A stretch of 32,353 nucleotides of DNA from an uncultured Saccharospirillaceae bacterium (GCA_913063165.1 CAJXZL010000026.1:1-32353), one strand, 5' to 3'; shown: positions 7,334-17,010, counted from the stretch's first letter. Notes: generated from the letters alone by a model not told the origin. Numbers and translations are program-made.

Positions 7334-10300
7334 GTTGGCGCGCTCCTTCTGGATCTAAAAATACCGGACTACAAATCTCAGCGGCTGTTGCTGTGCCATC
7401 CAGATTGGGATAATAAACAATGTCGCCCATACGTGCATGACCATTGCGAATGAAGCCCATGGCGATGCTGCGCTGCAGACAATGGCTAAAATAGCTAGAC
7501 GTTACATGGCCCAGCTGGGTCATGGGAATGGTTTGCTCAGGATCATCAACGGCCTGCGCGCCTTCCTGCAACACCTGATTGGGATCGACCGTTAACAGAC
7601 CAACCAACTGTTTGCGGTCGGTTCTGATGCAGTCTTGGCGTGCCATACCGCGCTTACCAATATAACTGAATGGCTTTGCATCGCTAACACACCAACCCAT
7701 GCCCAAGTCAAATGGCGTGACTGAACCATCTGTGTCTTGTCCGGTAATGATAAAACCCTTTTCTGCACGCAACACGTGCATGGATTCTGTGCCGTAGGGC
7801 GTCAATCCAAAACGATCGCCCAATGCGAATATGGCTTCCCATACGTGCATGGCGTAATGGGCCTGCACATTGATTTCGAAAGACAATTCACCGGTAAATG
7901 AAATTCTAAATACACGGGCTGGAACACCTGCAACAGACCCCTGCCGCCAATCTAAATACTTGAATGCGTCACCTGACAAATCGATGCCATCTGACACTTC
8001 AGCCAACAGCGCGCGGCTCTGTGGGCCCGATAGGGTAATCGTCGCCCAATGGTCGGTCACTGAGGTAAAATACACCTCCATGTCTGGCCATTCGGTTTGA
8101 TGATAGTGCTCGAGCCACTCCAATACGCGAGCGGCCCCGCCTGTGGTCGTGGTCATTGCAAAATGGTTGTCTGCCAAGCAGGCGGTTACGCCGTCATCAA
8201 ACACCATGCCATCTTCACCACACATCAATCCATATCGGCACTTGCCTACTGCCAACTTGGCCCAAGCATTGGTGTATACCCGCCCTAGAAATTCGCGCGC
8301 ATCATTGCCCTGAATGTCAATTTTACCTAGCGTTGACGCATCAAGAATGCCCACACCGTTTCGGGTTGCTAGGCACTCTCTTGCCACTGCTTCGTCCATG
8401 GTTTCGCCCGCCAACGGAAAATAACGGGGACGCTTCCACAGGCCAACATCTTCAAAAACTGCCTCTCGGGCAAGATGCCAGCGGTGCAAGGCGGTGTAGC
8501 GTTCAGGATCAAATAATTGGCCACTGTGTCTACCCACTACCGCACCAAAGGTAACAGGGGTGTAATTGGGTCTAAAAATGGTGGTGCCCGTTTCTGGAAT
8601 GGTCTTGCCCAGTGCGCGTGCCGTGATAGCCATGCCGTTGATATTACCGGTCTTACCCTGGTCTGTACCGAAGCCCATGGCAGTATAGCGTTTGACATGC
8701 TCAATCGATTCGTAGCCTTCACGGGTCGCCATTTCAATGCCTGCGGCGGTCACGTCGGTCTGAAAATCGACAAATTGCTTAGGCGCACGGCTGGTTGCTT
8801 TGGTATGGGGCACGTGGAAATACGCCATTGCTGGGCCATCGTCCCAGTCATCTACCTGCCACTGGTGGGCCACGGCATCAGCACTAGTAAACCCACAGAA
8901 CGCAGCGGTTGCAGTACCCGCCTCAGACCCTGCAGACAAACAGTCTGCCAACCGAAAATCACCCTTGACTGAACCCGCCAGCCACTGTTTTTGCACCGTC
9001 AACCCGGGCACAAATGCGGCAATATCCTCACGCCATTCTGGCTTTGCGCCAGTGTGGCAAGACAAATGGATGGCGGGTGACCACCCACCTGACATCGCCA
9101 ACGTGTCGCAGATGAGCGTTTGCGGGTTGCCCACCACCTGTTCACCGTTAGGCGATAAGGCTGCCACCTTCACGGCTTTCACCCGCGTGGTGCCGATCAC
9201 TTCGATCACACCCGACTGCGGAAAAATAGCGATGCCGCGAGACCGCGCTGCTTGCGTACAGTCGTCTCCAGCGGTTACCCGTGCATCGATAATAGCGACC
9301 ACCTTATGGCCTGCATCGTGCCAATCAATCGCTGCCCGATAGCCGTCGTCCTGCGCGGTCATCAGGACCAAATCTTTACCCGGCATGACAGCATACCGTT
9401 TGATATAGGCCGACACCGCAGATGCCAACATACAACCTGGAACATCGTTGTTGGCGAGCACCAAAGGTCGTTCAATGGCACCCGTTGCCAGCAATACCGA
9501 TTGTGCACGGACCCGGTGCATGCGTTGACGAACGCTCTGCTCTGGTGCCTGGTCGGCTAGGTGATCCGATACGCGCTCATGTAGCGTGATGAAATTATGG
9601 TCGTGGTATCCGGTTGCCGTTGTGCGGGCCATCACGGTCACATTGGGTAGAGACAACAGTATGGATAAGGCCTGCTCGACCCAATCGGCGCCTAGCATGC
9701 CGTCAATTTTAGCCTGTCGGTGCAATAACTGGCCGCCTACTTCCTCTTGCTCATCAACCAAAATAACGGTCGCGCCGGTTTTTCCTGCAGCCAGAGCTGC
9801 GGCCAAGCCTGCGGGACCAGCACCGACGATGACGACATCCACGCTGTGGTTCATGTGGTCATAGCGATCTACATCAGGCGCTACAGGTGACGACCCCATG
9901 CCCGCTGCTTTACGAATGAGGGTTTCATAGGACTGCCACAAAAATGCGGGTCGCATGAAAGTCTTGTAGTAGAAACCGGGTGGCATTAAACGGTGTGCCA
10001 AGGCTCCCACTAAACCCATCAGATCGAAATTGACATTGGGCCAACCATTGGTTGATCTTGCCACCAGACCGTCATATAGCGCTTGTTGCGTGGCCCTAAC
10101 GTTTGGCACCTCAGTCGCGTCGGTAGCGCCTAGTTGCACAATGGCATTAGACTCTTCTGCGCCCATGCCCATAACACCGCGTGGGCGGCTGTATTTAAAA
10201 CTACGCCCTACCACATCAACGCCGTTGGCTAACAAGGCCGAAGCTAGGGTGTCGCCTTCATAACCGGCATAACGATGCCCATTAAAGGTAAACGCAATGG

Positions 10301-10352
10301 GTCTGTCACGGCGGATACGGCCGCCGCTAATCCGTAAATTCGTTTGGCTCAT
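7326..10352 (-). CDS. soxA: Sarcosine oxidase alpha subunit
   Basis: 1008 residues, the usual size. Order of parts: an N-terminal ferredoxin-like (Fer2_4) region with FTFNGHRYAGYEGDTLASALLANG; a dinucleotide-binding domain with VVIVGAGPAGLAAA (about 174-187); then C-terminal GCV_T and GCV_T_C folate domains from roughly residue 620. In the known enzyme, alpha carries NAD and the tetrahydrofolate site where the imine from sarcosine is turned into 5,10-methylene-THF. The start overlaps the soxD stop by 4 bases (ATGA). All three parts look intact with no frameshift. Confidence 0.96.
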   Translation of the reverse strand: MSQTNLRISGGRIRRDRPIAFTFNGHRYAGYEGDTLASALLANGVDVVGRSFKYSRPRGVMGMGAEESNAIVQLGATDATEVPNVRATQQALYDGLVARSTNGWPNVNFDLMGLVGALAHRLMPPGFYYKTFMRPAFLWQSYETLIRKAAGMGSSPVAPDVDRYDHMNHSVDVVIVGAGPAGLAAALAAGKTGATVILVDEQEEVGGQLLHRQAKIDGMLGADWVEQALSILLSLPNVTVMARTTATGYHDHNFITLHERVSDHLADQAPEQSVRQRMHRVRAQSVLLATGAIERPLVLANNDVPGCMLASAVSAYIKRYAVMPGKDLVLMTAQDDGYRAAIDWHDAGHKVVAIIDARVTAGDDCTQAARSRGIAIFPQSGVIEVIGTTRVKAVKVAALSPNGEQVVGNPQTLICDTLAMSGGWSPAIHLSCHTGAKPEWREDIAAFVPGLTVQKQWLAGSVKGDFRLADCLSAGSEAGTATAAFCGFTSADAVAHQWQVDDWDDGPAMAYFHVPHTKATSRAPKQFVDFQTDVTAAGIEMATREGYESIEHVKRYTAMGFGTDQGKTGNINGMAITARALGKTIPETGTTIFRPNYTPVTFGAVVGRHSGQLFDPERYTALHRWHLAREAVFEDVGLWKRPRYFPLAGETMDEAVARECLATRNGVGILDASTLGKIDIQGNDAREFLGRVYTNAWAKLAVGKCRYGLMCGEDGMVFDDGVTACLADNHFAMTTTTGGAARVLEWLEHYHQTEWPDMEVYFTSVTDHWATITLSGPQSRALLAEVSDGIDLSGDAFKYLDWRQGSVAGVPARVFRISFTGELSFEINVQAHYAMHVWEAIFALGDRFGLTPYGTESMHVLRAEKGFIITGQDTDGSVTPFDLGMGWCVSDAKPFSYIGKRGMARQDCIRTDRKQLVGLLTVDPNQVLQEGAQAVDDPEQTIPMTQLGHVTSSYFSHCLQRSIAMGFIRNGHARMGDIVYYPNLDGTATAAEICSPVFLDPEGARQHV

Positions 10353-10666
10353 GATGCGTTACTTCCCTGCTGCCCCGTGACAATGCCTGCAGCCATGTCC
10401 GGTTGTTCGCCCACTTTGTAGGTCGTCTTTATTTCATAAGACTGGGTGTCACGGATGGCATTAAAAAACTTGCGACAACCGACGGTGTGATACCACTGTT
10501 CTTTGTGTTCGCCACGCGGGTTGTCTCGGCGGTAGATAAAATCTGCCCACTCAACATCAGTGCAGTTATCAGGGTCATCAGGCCGGGCAATATGTGCTTG
10601 GCCCTTATAATGAAATTCTTCTTCAGATCGGTGCTCTTCACAGTAAGGGCAATGAATATATAACAT
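10349..10666 (-). CDS. soxD: Sarcosine oxidase delta subunit
   Basis: 105 residues from the ATG at 10666 (MLYIHCPYC), which is where the family begins; an upstream in-frame start at 10774 would run into soxB and is rejected. Likely zinc ligands are C6, C9, H60 and C64 (CPYC...YHTVGC), matching the known zinc site of the delta subunit. RPDDPDN and EWADFIYRRDNPRG are strongly conserved in the family. It sits between soxB (13-base gap) and soxA (4-base overlap), giving the canonical order B-D-A-G. Confidence 0.95.
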   Translation of the reverse strand: MLYIHCPYCEEHRSEEEFHYKGQAHIARPDDPDNCTDVEWADFIYRRDNPRGEHKEQWYHTVGCRKFFNAIRDTQSYEIKTTYKVGEQPDMAAGIVTGQQGSNAS

Positions 10667-10679
10667 GATTGAGGTTCCC

Positions 10680-11933
10680 TTAGTGTGCAACACCGGCGGC
10701 GCCGTGTTCATCGATGAGCGCCCCCGTGTCGAAGCGGTCCAGTGAAAATGGCTTAGCCAATGGGTGGGCTTCACCCTTGGCTAAAGTTGCGGCAAACACG
10801 TGTCCTGATCCGGGTGTGGCTTTGAATCCACCCGTACCCCAGCCACAATTGAAAAACAAATTCTCGACGGGGGTCGCAGAAATTATCGGACAGGCATCTG
10901 GACAGGTATCCACAATGCCGCCCCACTGGCGGTTCATTCGAACGCGACTAAAAATTGGGAACAGCTCCAATATCGCTTGCACCGTGTGTTCAATGGTGTG
11001 GTAAGAACCGCGTTGGCCATAACCGACATAACCATCAATACCTGCTCCAATGACCAGATCGCCTTTATCAGACTGCGAGATATACCCATGTACATGGTTG
11101 GACATCACCACCGTATCCAATATCGGCTTTATAGGCTCAGACACCATGGCCTGCAGTGGATGAGACTCTAGCGGCAATCGCAATCCCACCATGTTAGCCA
11201 ACACACTGGAGTTTCCGGCAACCACGCAGCCAATGCGACCCGCTGTGATACGGCCATGCTGTTTGGTCATCACGCCTGTCGCAGCACCGTCTTCGGTTTC
11301 AATGTCAATTACTTCACATTGTTGAATCAAGTCGACGCCCAAGGCATCAGCTGCTCGCGCAAAGCCCCATGCGACAGCATCATGGCGCGCCACACCGGCT
11401 CTAGGCTGCCAAGAAGCACCCATCACGGGAAAGCGGGTTTGCTGTGAACAGTCTAAAATTGGCACCAATTCCTGCACCTGCTTCGCATCCAACACTTCAC
11501 CATCGATGCCATTGAGGCGGTTTGCATTCACCCTTCTTTGAATGTCACGCATGTCTTGTAGGGTATGACCGAGATTCAGTACGCCACGCTGAGAAAACAT
11601 CACATTGAAATTGAGTTCTTGGGACAAGCCTTCCCACAATTTCATCGAGTGCTCATAGAGGTGGGCAGCCTCGTCCCACAAATAGTTGGACCGCACAATG
11701 GTGGTGTTTCGTGCCGTATTGCCCCCGCCTAGATAGCCCTTTTCAAGCACCGCCACATTGGTAATGCCGTGCACTTTCGCCAGATAATAGGCCGTCGCTA
11801 AACCATGACCGCCACCGCCGACAATAACCACGTCATAGTGCTTTTTAGGAACGGGGTTTCTCCAAGCACGCTGCCAATTTTCATGGAAGGTGAGCGCATG
11901 CTTTAAGAGACCAAAACTCGAATACGGTTGCAT
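10680..11933 (-). CDS. soxB: Sarcosine oxidase beta subunit
   Basis: 417 residues, a DAO-family flavoprotein. The FAD-binding [18 protein letters not shown] lies at about 35-52. ARHDAVAWG (His184) matches the region where the known enzyme attaches FMN covalently to a histidine. [13 protein letters not shown] near the C-terminus is the conserved flavin-contact loop. It performs the dehydrogenation of sarcosine and reduction of oxygen. The ATG at 11933 has GAGGG six bases upstream. It is the first sox gene, 68 bases downstream of perM. There is no glyA in front, unlike many sox operons. Confidence 0.96.
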   Translation of the reverse strand: MQPYSSFGLLKHALTFHENWQRAWRNPVPKKHYDVVIVGGGGHGLATAYYLAKVHGITNVAVLEKGYLGGGNTARNTTIVRSNYLWDEAAHLYEHSMKLWEGLSQELNFNVMFSQRGVLNLGHTLQDMRDIQRRVNANRLNGIDGEVLDAKQVQELVPILDCSQQTRFPVMGASWQPRAGVARHDAVAWGFARAADALGVDLIQQCEVIDIETEDGAATGVMTKQHGRITAGRIGCVVAGNSSVLANMVGLRLPLESHPLQAMVSEPIKPILDTVVMSNHVHGYISQSDKGDLVIGAGIDGYVGYGQRGSYHTIEHTVQAILELFPIFSRVRMNRQWGGIVDTCPDACPIISATPVENLFFNCGWGTGGFKATPGSGHVFAATLAKGEAHPLAKPFSLDRFDTGALIDEHGAAGVAH

Positions 11934-11954
11934 AGTAACCCTCTACACCCTTCG

Positions 11955-11969
11955 ATGTGTGTGACACAT
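11955..11969. promoter_or_regulatory. Inverted repeat in front of soxB, possible operator
   Basis: ATGTGT-GTG-ACACAT: perfect 6-bp arms around a 3-base centre, 21 bases upstream of the soxB start in the short perM-soxB gap. It is placed where a substrate-responsive regulator could act, but no regulator gene is nearby and I cannot match it to a known site. Confidence 0.35.
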
Positions 11970-12001
11970 TCTAAAAGGCAATGGTTGATTTTTGTTATTG
12001 G

Positions 12002-13084
12002 TTACGGCGCATTTTTGGCCGCTTTATTGTCTTGCGTTGTCGCTTCAGGATGATAAAAATCGCTGTCCATGTAGCCGCCATGCACGTGGCGCAAAATGAC
12101 CATAATGACCGCCGCTACTGGAAGCGCGATGAGCATGCCGACAAATCCAAATAATTGGCCACCGGCCATCAATGCAAAAATGACAGCGACCGGGTGAAGA
12201 CCAATTTTATCACCCACAAGCAAAGGCGTCAGCACCATGCTTTCAATCATTTGCCCAATACCGAAGACCATAATCACACCTACAATTGGCAGCCAGTCTT
12301 GAAATTGAAACACAGCCGCCAACAGTGCCGCGCCTATGCCAATGATGAAGCCCATATAGGGAATGATGCTCGCCAATCCAGCCACAATGCCGATTATCAG
12401 CGCCAGGTCTAATCCAATCACCATTAAACCAGTGCTATACATGAGCGCCAACGCCAACATGACCAGCAGTTGTCCTCGAATAAAGGCTTTCAAGACTTGG
12501 TGACATTCATTGGCGAGCTGTCTAACCCGAGCCTGATGTCTAAAAGGAATCAGGCTATCAATATTCGCGACTAACTTATCCCAGTCTCTCAGCAAATAAA
12601 ATGTCACGACCGGTATTAACACCAAGTTGGCGAGCACGGTCAGCATGGTCGCACTTGATTGACCAATATTTCCCAGCAGCCCCGATAAGAAATTGGTGGT
12701 GGCAGACCAATCAACCCCGGTCCACAGGGTTTTCCAGTCAATATCCGCCAGACTAATGCCCAGTTGGGTTTGTACCCAGGGCAAAAGTGCTTCATCAATC
12801 CAGGTTAATCCCTGTGGAATGAGGCCAATCAGAATTTTTGCTTGGTGCATTAGCATTGGCAGCAGTATCACCAATGACAATGTCAATACCAGCGTTAGGG
12901 CTGCAAAACACAACGCGACTGCGCCAGTGCGGCTTAAGCCTTTGCTTTCCAGCCAATCTGCAGCTGGATCTGCCATATAGGCAATGGCCAATCCGGTAAC
13001 AAAGGGCGATAAGACCGGATTTAGCAAATAGATCAAAGCGGCGAAAACCAAAACGCCAACAAAAACCCACAGTTTATTGTTCAT
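12002..13084 (-). CDS. perM: AI-2E/PerM family membrane transporter
   Basis: 360 residues with about eight hydrophobic stretches, including an opening pair (LWVFVGVLVFAALIYLL, FVTGLAIAYMADPAADWLE) and the family's PVVTFYLLRDWDKL segment. DPAADWLESKG and IPYMGFIIGIG are also typical. Members are inner-membrane permeases with varied or unknown substrates; the AI-2 export role applies only to some. It lies 12 bases after the DUF2066 gene, an arrangement seen near purM and hda in other gammaproteobacteria. The C-terminus is hydrophilic and ends with TTQDNKAAKNAP. Confidence 0.9.
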   Translation of the reverse strand: MNNKLWVFVGVLVFAALIYLLNPVLSPFVTGLAIAYMADPAADWLESKGLSRTGAVALCFAALTLVLTLSLVILLPMLMHQAKILIGLIPQGLTWIDEALLPWVQTQLGISLADIDWKTLWTGVDWSATTNFLSGLLGNIGQSSATMLTVLANLVLIPVVTFYLLRDWDKLVANIDSLIPFRHQARVRQLANECHQVLKAFIRGQLLVMLALALMYSTGLMVIGLDLALIIGIVAGLASIIPYMGFIIGIGAALLAAVFQFQDWLPIVGVIMVFGIGQMIESMVLTPLLVGDKIGLHPVAVIFALMAGGQLFGFVGMLIALPVAAVIMVILRHVHGGYMDSDFYHPEATTQDNKAAKNAP

Positions 13085-13096
13085 GGTTAACTTCCC

Positions 13097-14209
13097 TTAT
13101 TGGGCGTTTGTTTGGCTGTGCCATTGGTACCACTTTTCGCTATCGGGCCGGTCATCAGGTCGATTGACTAGGTCAGTGGCTGTGAGCTGGTCGCGGTACA
13201 GCAGCAAATTATCGATTAACTTCTGATCGCTGCCGTAGCTATCTACATTGAGGATCACATTATCCCCTTCCACCCCACCTACCTGCACATGATTTACCGG
13301 ACCCATTGACTGAAACAATTTGAGTACCGCGGCATAGTCTTTTAATGAGGCTACGTCTGAGACACCGATGACCGTTGATGATAGGTTGCTACCACCCAAT
13401 ACCACCGCATATTGTCGTGACATCATTTCGGCCACAGGGTCCGCAATAAGACCAAACAAGTCTTCAACTGTGTCAGCGCTGGCTTGAAGTCGCTTTGTGG
13501 TGTTGTGGGCAATAATCAGAAAATCTGCATTCCATTTGCCCAGAGGACCGAGGTAAATCCGGCCCGCTAACACCATTTCTGGGTTATAACGGCTCGATGC
13601 ATTCAAAATAACATCAGGAAATAGCCCCCACACCTCTGACACACTGATAGACAGTTGGTCAATGAGATCCATTTCGGGTAACTCATAGGACAGGCCACGT
13701 TCACGTGCAACCTTATCCATTTTCAAAAAAACATCGTCCGTTGTGAGCGATGATAAAATCTCTCGCCTGTTGGTCCGTTCAACGGCAATCCAGGTCAAAA
13801 TTGTGGGCCGCATGTCATCCCATACCGGCACCAATCCTGATGACAACAAGGTTTTTACCCGAAAGACATCAAAATCCAATACAAATTTTTTGGTGTGTAC
13901 CACCTCACCCAAGCGGTTGGTCTGTATTTCAGTGCTGGGCTCGTATCGGAAGCGCGATAAGAACTGCTTTGGGCTTTTAAGCGCATCTAATATGACAGGA
14001 TGGGCCAAACTCGTCGTCGAGCCAGACACGCGCACAATGACGGATGCCAAGCCATCGGACATCGCCTGATTAATTTCATTGTCAGTGGCATCTACTGACA
14101 CCACTTCAGTGGCTTGGTACAAATCCTTTACAAATTCTGCAGCACCCGCCGGCATCACCGTGACGAACAGGCCAACACACAAAACAACTATCCACCGATA
14201 GACAACCAT
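13097..14209 (-). CDS. DUF2066 periplasmic protein
   Basis: 370 residues beginning with a clear signal peptide (MVVYRWIVVLCVGLFVTVM, cut likely after PAGAA). The body has the DUF2066 features: ATEVVSVDATDNEINQAMSDG..VIVRVSG near the start and ILTWIAVE in the middle. The function is unknown in the family. It is encoded just upstream of perM and divergent from purM, the usual neighbourhood. The ATG has a strong GAGGGG ribosome site and a likely promoter about 60 bases upstream. Confidence 0.9.
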   Translation of the reverse strand: MVVYRWIVVLCVGLFVTVMPAGAAEFVKDLYQATEVVSVDATDNEINQAMSDGLASVIVRVSGSTTSLAHPVILDALKSPKQFLSRFRYEPSTEIQTNRLGEVVHTKKFVLDFDVFRVKTLLSSGLVPVWDDMRPTILTWIAVERTNRREILSSLTTDDVFLKMDKVARERGLSYELPEMDLIDQLSISVSEVWGLFPDVILNASSRYNPEMVLAGRIYLGPLGKWNADFLIIAHNTTKRLQASADTVEDLFGLIADPVAEMMSRQYAVVLGGSNLSSTVIGVSDVASLKDYAAVLKLFQSMGPVNHVQVGGVEGDNVILNVDSYGSDQKLIDNLLLYRDQLTATDLVNRPDDRPDSEKWYQWHSQTNAQ

Positions 14210-14268
14210 GATATCCCCTCAAACCCACATACTTTCTGGCCTTCCCGATGTCTAGGCACAGGTGCGTC

Positions 14269-14274
14269 ATTATA
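14269..14274 (-). promoter_or_regulatory. Candidate -10 box for the DUF2066-perM run
   Basis: A perfect TATAAT on the minus strand, 59 bases before the DUF2066 start. The -35 at 16-18 bases is poor (ATGGTT), so strength is uncertain. Confidence 0.42.
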
Positions 14275-14491
14275 GATTAATTCGACGAAAAACCATTCTG
14301 CCAAACTCCCAATTTTTATTCATTACTTAATAACTTTAATTGATCTGATCTGATAACATTCGCCTCCAATAGATTGGCGGCACGGACAATGTACCGCGTC
14401 GATCACTGTTTTTGATGTGAATAAAACAGCAATCAGTGGCCCCGCTCCCGACAATCGACCTATTTCATTCACAGCGCCCTTGTTTCCAACG

Positions 14492-14507
14492 ATGCAAGCG
14501 TTGCCAA
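14492..14507 (+). promoter_or_regulatory. PurR-like operator just upstream of purM
   Basis: ATGCAAGCGTTGCCAA matches the E. coli PurR consensus ANGCAANCGNTTNCNT at 9 of the 11 fixed positions. It lies 25 bases before the purM ATG, overlapping the leader, and purM is a classic PurR target in E. coli. The presence of a PurR protein in this organism is not shown. Confidence 0.38.
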
Positions 14508-14532
14508 GCCCCACTTCGGAGCCCTTAACGAC

Positions 14533-15573
14533 ATGAGCAAATCCCTAAGCTATCAAGATTCTGGTGTGAACATAGATGCTGGCAATGCACTCGTTGATCG
14601 AATCAAGTCATACACTGCAAAAACCAAACGCCCAGAAGTGATGGGTGGCCTTGGCGGCTTTGGCGCGTTATGTGAGATTCCAGAAGGATACCGCAAGCCC
14701 GTTTTGGTTTCTGGCACTGATGGTGTGGGTACAAAATTACGTTTGGCTTTAGATATGGGCAAACACGATACCATTGGCATCGACCTGGTAGCCATGTGCG
14801 TAAACGACCTCATTGTTTGTGGCGCCGAACCCTTATTTTTCTTAGATTATTACGCGACTGGCCATTTGGACATCGACACGGCCGCTGAAGTGGTGAAGGG
14901 TATTGCTGATGGCTGCGTGCAATCCCATTGCGCATTGGTGGGCGGTGAAACCGCTGAAATGCCGGGCATGTATGAAGGCAGCGATTATGACCTCGCAGGC
15001 TTCTGTGTCGGTGTTGTCGAGAAAGACAACATCCTTGATGGCAGCAAAGTCACCGCGGGCGATGTACTCATTGGCTTGCCGTCATCGGGACCCCATTCAA
15101 ATGGTTACTCATTGATTCGTAAGGTGTTGGAAATCAGCAACACACAATTAACCGATACCTTTGAAGACAGCACCTTTGGCGAGGTCTTACTCACACCGAC
15201 CCGCATTTATGTGAAATCAATATTGGCTGCCGTGCATTCAGGCAAGGTCAATGCCGTTGCCCATTTAACGGGTGGTGGTTTTCAAGAAAATATTCCGCGC
15301 GTATTGCCAGAGGGTACACAGGCCAACATCGATACCAACAGCTGGAAGAAACCAGCTATTTTTGACTGGCTTCAAAAAACCGGCGGCATTTCAGATTTTG
15401 AAATGTTCCGCACCTTTAACTGTGGCATTGGCATGATCTTGTCAGTATCACCGGCTGAGGTTGCCGCCGTAACCGCCTTGCTTGAAAGCGAAGGCGAGTC
15501 TCCTGTGGTACTGGGCAGCATTGCCAAGCAAACAGGTGATGCACGGGTAATATTGGAAGGCATTACGTCATGA
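14533..15573 (+). CDS. purM: Phosphoribosylaminoimidazole synthetase (AIR synthase)
   Basis: 346 residues (E. coli 345) and very similar along the whole length. [46 protein letters not shown] and [12 protein letters not shown] are the ATP/FGAM-binding signature regions of the PurM/HypE fold. It makes AIR from FGAM with ATP in the cytoplasm (purine step 5). The ATG at 14533 has GGAG eleven bases upstream, a slightly long spacing. The stop overlaps the purN start (ATGA), so the two are coupled. Confidence 0.98.
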   Translation: MSKSLSYQDSGVNIDAGNALVDRIKSYTAKTKRPEVMGGLGGFGALCEIPEGYRKPVLVSGTDGVGTKLRLALDMGKHDTIGIDLVAMCVNDLIVCGAEPLFFLDYYATGHLDIDTAAEVVKGIADGCVQSHCALVGGETAEMPGMYEGSDYDLAGFCVGVVEKDNILDGSKVTAGDVLIGLPSSGPHSNGYSLIRKVLEISNTQLTDTFEDSTFGEVLLTPTRIYVKSILAAVHSGKVNAVAHLTGGGFQENIPRVLPEGTQANIDTNSWKKPAIFDWLQKTGGISDFEMFRTFNCGIGMILSVSPAEVAAVTALLESEGESPVVLGSIAKQTGDARVILEGITS

Positions 15574-16226
15574 CCCCACAGGGCATGGTGGTGTTAATAT
15601 CGGGTGGTGGCACCAATTTACAAGCCATTATCGATGGCGTCGAATCGGGCGCTATCAGCCAACCTATTGCTGCCGTCATCTCCAATAAAGCAGACGCCAA
15701 AGGACTAGCCCGTGCATCGCGTGCGGGCATTCCAGCCGTCATCCTTGATCACACTGCTTTTGGTGATCGCGCGCACTATGACGCTGCATTGGCTGAATTG
15801 ATTCACCGCTTTGATCCCAAACTGGTGGTTTTGGCGGGCTTTATGCGGATATTGTCTGCTGATTTTGTCGCCCAATTTGAAGGCCGGATGATTAACATCC
15901 ACCCTGCGTTACTGCCAGAATTTAAAGGATTGCATACCCACGAACGCGCCATCGCTGAAGGCGCCACCCGCCATGGTGCTACGGTGCATTTTGTAACCGC
16001 CGCGCTAGATGATGGACCCAATATTATTCAGGCTACCCTGTCTGTTACGTCATCAGACACCCCAGACACCCTAGCAACGCGGGTTTTGGCGCTAGAACAT
16101 CAAATTTTTCCCATGGCGATAGAATGGTTTCTGCAAAACAACATTTGCATGAAAGATAATCGCTGTTATCTTAATGGTCTCTGTTTAGATGCAAATGGAT
16201 ATCATTTGGAAAATGGCACACCTTAA
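15570..16226 (+). CDS. purN: GAR transformylase (10-formyl-THF dependent)
   Basis: 218 residues (E. coli 212). The phosphate-binding loop [14 protein letters not shown] is near the N-terminus, and the catalytic set is visible: [13 protein letters not shown] (Asn and His) and DDGPNIIQ (Asp). It transfers a formyl group from 10-formyl-THF to GAR in purine step 3. The C-terminal 20 or so residues ([15 protein letters not shown]...) are beyond the conserved core and overlap the start of the DUF3108 gene. Confidence 0.97.
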   Translation: MTPQGMVVLISGGGTNLQAIIDGVESGAISQPIAAVISNKADAKGLARASRAGIPAVILDHTAFGDRAHYDAALAELIHRFDPKLVVLAGFMRILSADFVAQFEGRMINIHPALLPEFKGLHTHERAIAEGATRHGATVHFVTAALDDGPNIIQATLSVTSSDTPDTLATRVLALEHQIFPMAIEWFLQNNICMKDNRCYLNGLCLDANGYHLENGTP

Positions 16227-16989
16227 ACGAACACTCCAAGCTACCTTACTGTTGTGCCTCTATAGCGGGTTACTACAGGCTGGTCTCACGCCTTTTACCA
16301 TGTCGCTCAAAGCCACCAAGTTTGGCACGGTTGATCTCTCAGTCAATGGAGAGCAATCTCTACAACCCAATTCTGATGGCTCGTGGAGCCTCACACTCAC
16401 CACCAAACACCCGCTGGTATCCCTGTCAGAAGTCGCCCGGTTTGCCTGGATGGATACAGAATCCCTTCCTATCAGCTACACCAGCAATGCGCGCGTCGGG
16501 CTCTCAAAAAAGGAAAAATCAATGGAGTTTGACCGCGAAAGAGCGGTCATTCGGGTCATCACCAAAGAAAAGGCCACTATATTTAACATGAGTGATGACG
16601 TGGTGGATCTGGGTAGCTTCCAAGTCAATCTGATGCAACATCTTCGCGATGAGTTTCTTTCGCTGTCACAGGGTGCGGTGCAAAACAAAATAGCAGTACT
16701 GCTAGGAGAAACGTATTCGCAGGTCGTTCAGGACTGGGACAAGCAAAGCACGTTGGAATTCACGGTAATTAGAGTTCAGGTACTGGATACGCCCGCAGGC
16801 AAATTAAATACCCTGTTGTTATATGAAAACAACGCCAACCGACCCAGCGTGTCAAAACGCTACTGGGTGGCGTCAGATTATGGTTTTATACCGATCAAGG
16901 TAGAGCAATACCGCAATGGCAAGATTGAAAGTCGCATTGAAATTCAATCTGGCCAGTATGGCGGCACACCGATCGTAGGACTTCCGTGA
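16189..16989 (+). CDS. DUF3108 secreted protein
   Basis: Up to 266 residues. A signal peptide is clear ([23 protein letters not shown]). The first in-frame ATG is 16189, but an ATG at 16213 gives a tidier signal sequence; neither has a convincing ribosome site, so translation may be coupled to purN, which ends at 16226. The body is beta-rich, with LTPFTMSLKATKFG and the family-typical ending PIKVEQYRNGKIESRIEIQS. The function is unknown. It follows purMN as in Pseudomonas and relatives. Confidence 0.88.
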   Translation: MQMDIIWKMAHLKRTLQATLLLCLYSGLLQAGLTPFTMSLKATKFGTVDLSVNGEQSLQPNSDGSWSLTLTTKHPLVSLSEVARFAWMDTESLPISYTSNARVGLSKKEKSMEFDRERAVIRVITKEKATIFNMSDDVVDLGSFQVNLMQHLRDEFLSLSQGAVQNKIAVLLGETYSQVVQDWDKQSTLEFTVIRVQVLDTPAGKLNTLLLYENNANRPSVSKRYWVASDYGFIPIKVEQYRNGKIESRIEIQSGQYGGTPIVGLP

Positions 16990-16991
16990 TT

Positions 16992-17010
16992 GGCCAGATC
17001 AACTCTGGTC
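16992..17010 (+). terminator. Hairpin after the DUF3108 gene, terminator-like without a U-run
   Basis: GGCCAGA / TCTGGTC with loop TCAAC, one G-U pair, three bases after the stop. The second arm is part of the CTGGT repeat array. It lies between convergent genes; no T-tract follows, so efficiency is doubtful. Confidence 0.35.

Larger units (their letters stand above)
14210..14532. other. Divergent intergenic region, DUF2066 gene and purM
   Basis: 323 bases with no convincing gene. It holds the candidate -10 for the minus-strand run, a short perfect palindrome CCAATAGATTGG (14373-14384), a repeated TGATCTGATCTGA just before it, and a PurR-like site close to purM. No strong plus-strand promoter pair could be fixed by eye. 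Confidence 0.5.

Noticed and set aside
8517-9560. Several plus-strand frames of 100-180 codons opposite soxA
   Set aside because: soxA is intact and family-like along its full length; the opposite frames are low in recognisable motifs and lack ribosome sites.
10667-10774. Longer soxD reading frame starting at 10774
   Set aside because: The extra 36 residues overlap the end of soxB and do not belong to the SoxD family, which begins at MLYIHCPYC.
14323-14514. 63-residue minus-strand frame in the purM leader
   Set aside because: No ribosome site, no recognisable content, and it covers the likely purM control region.
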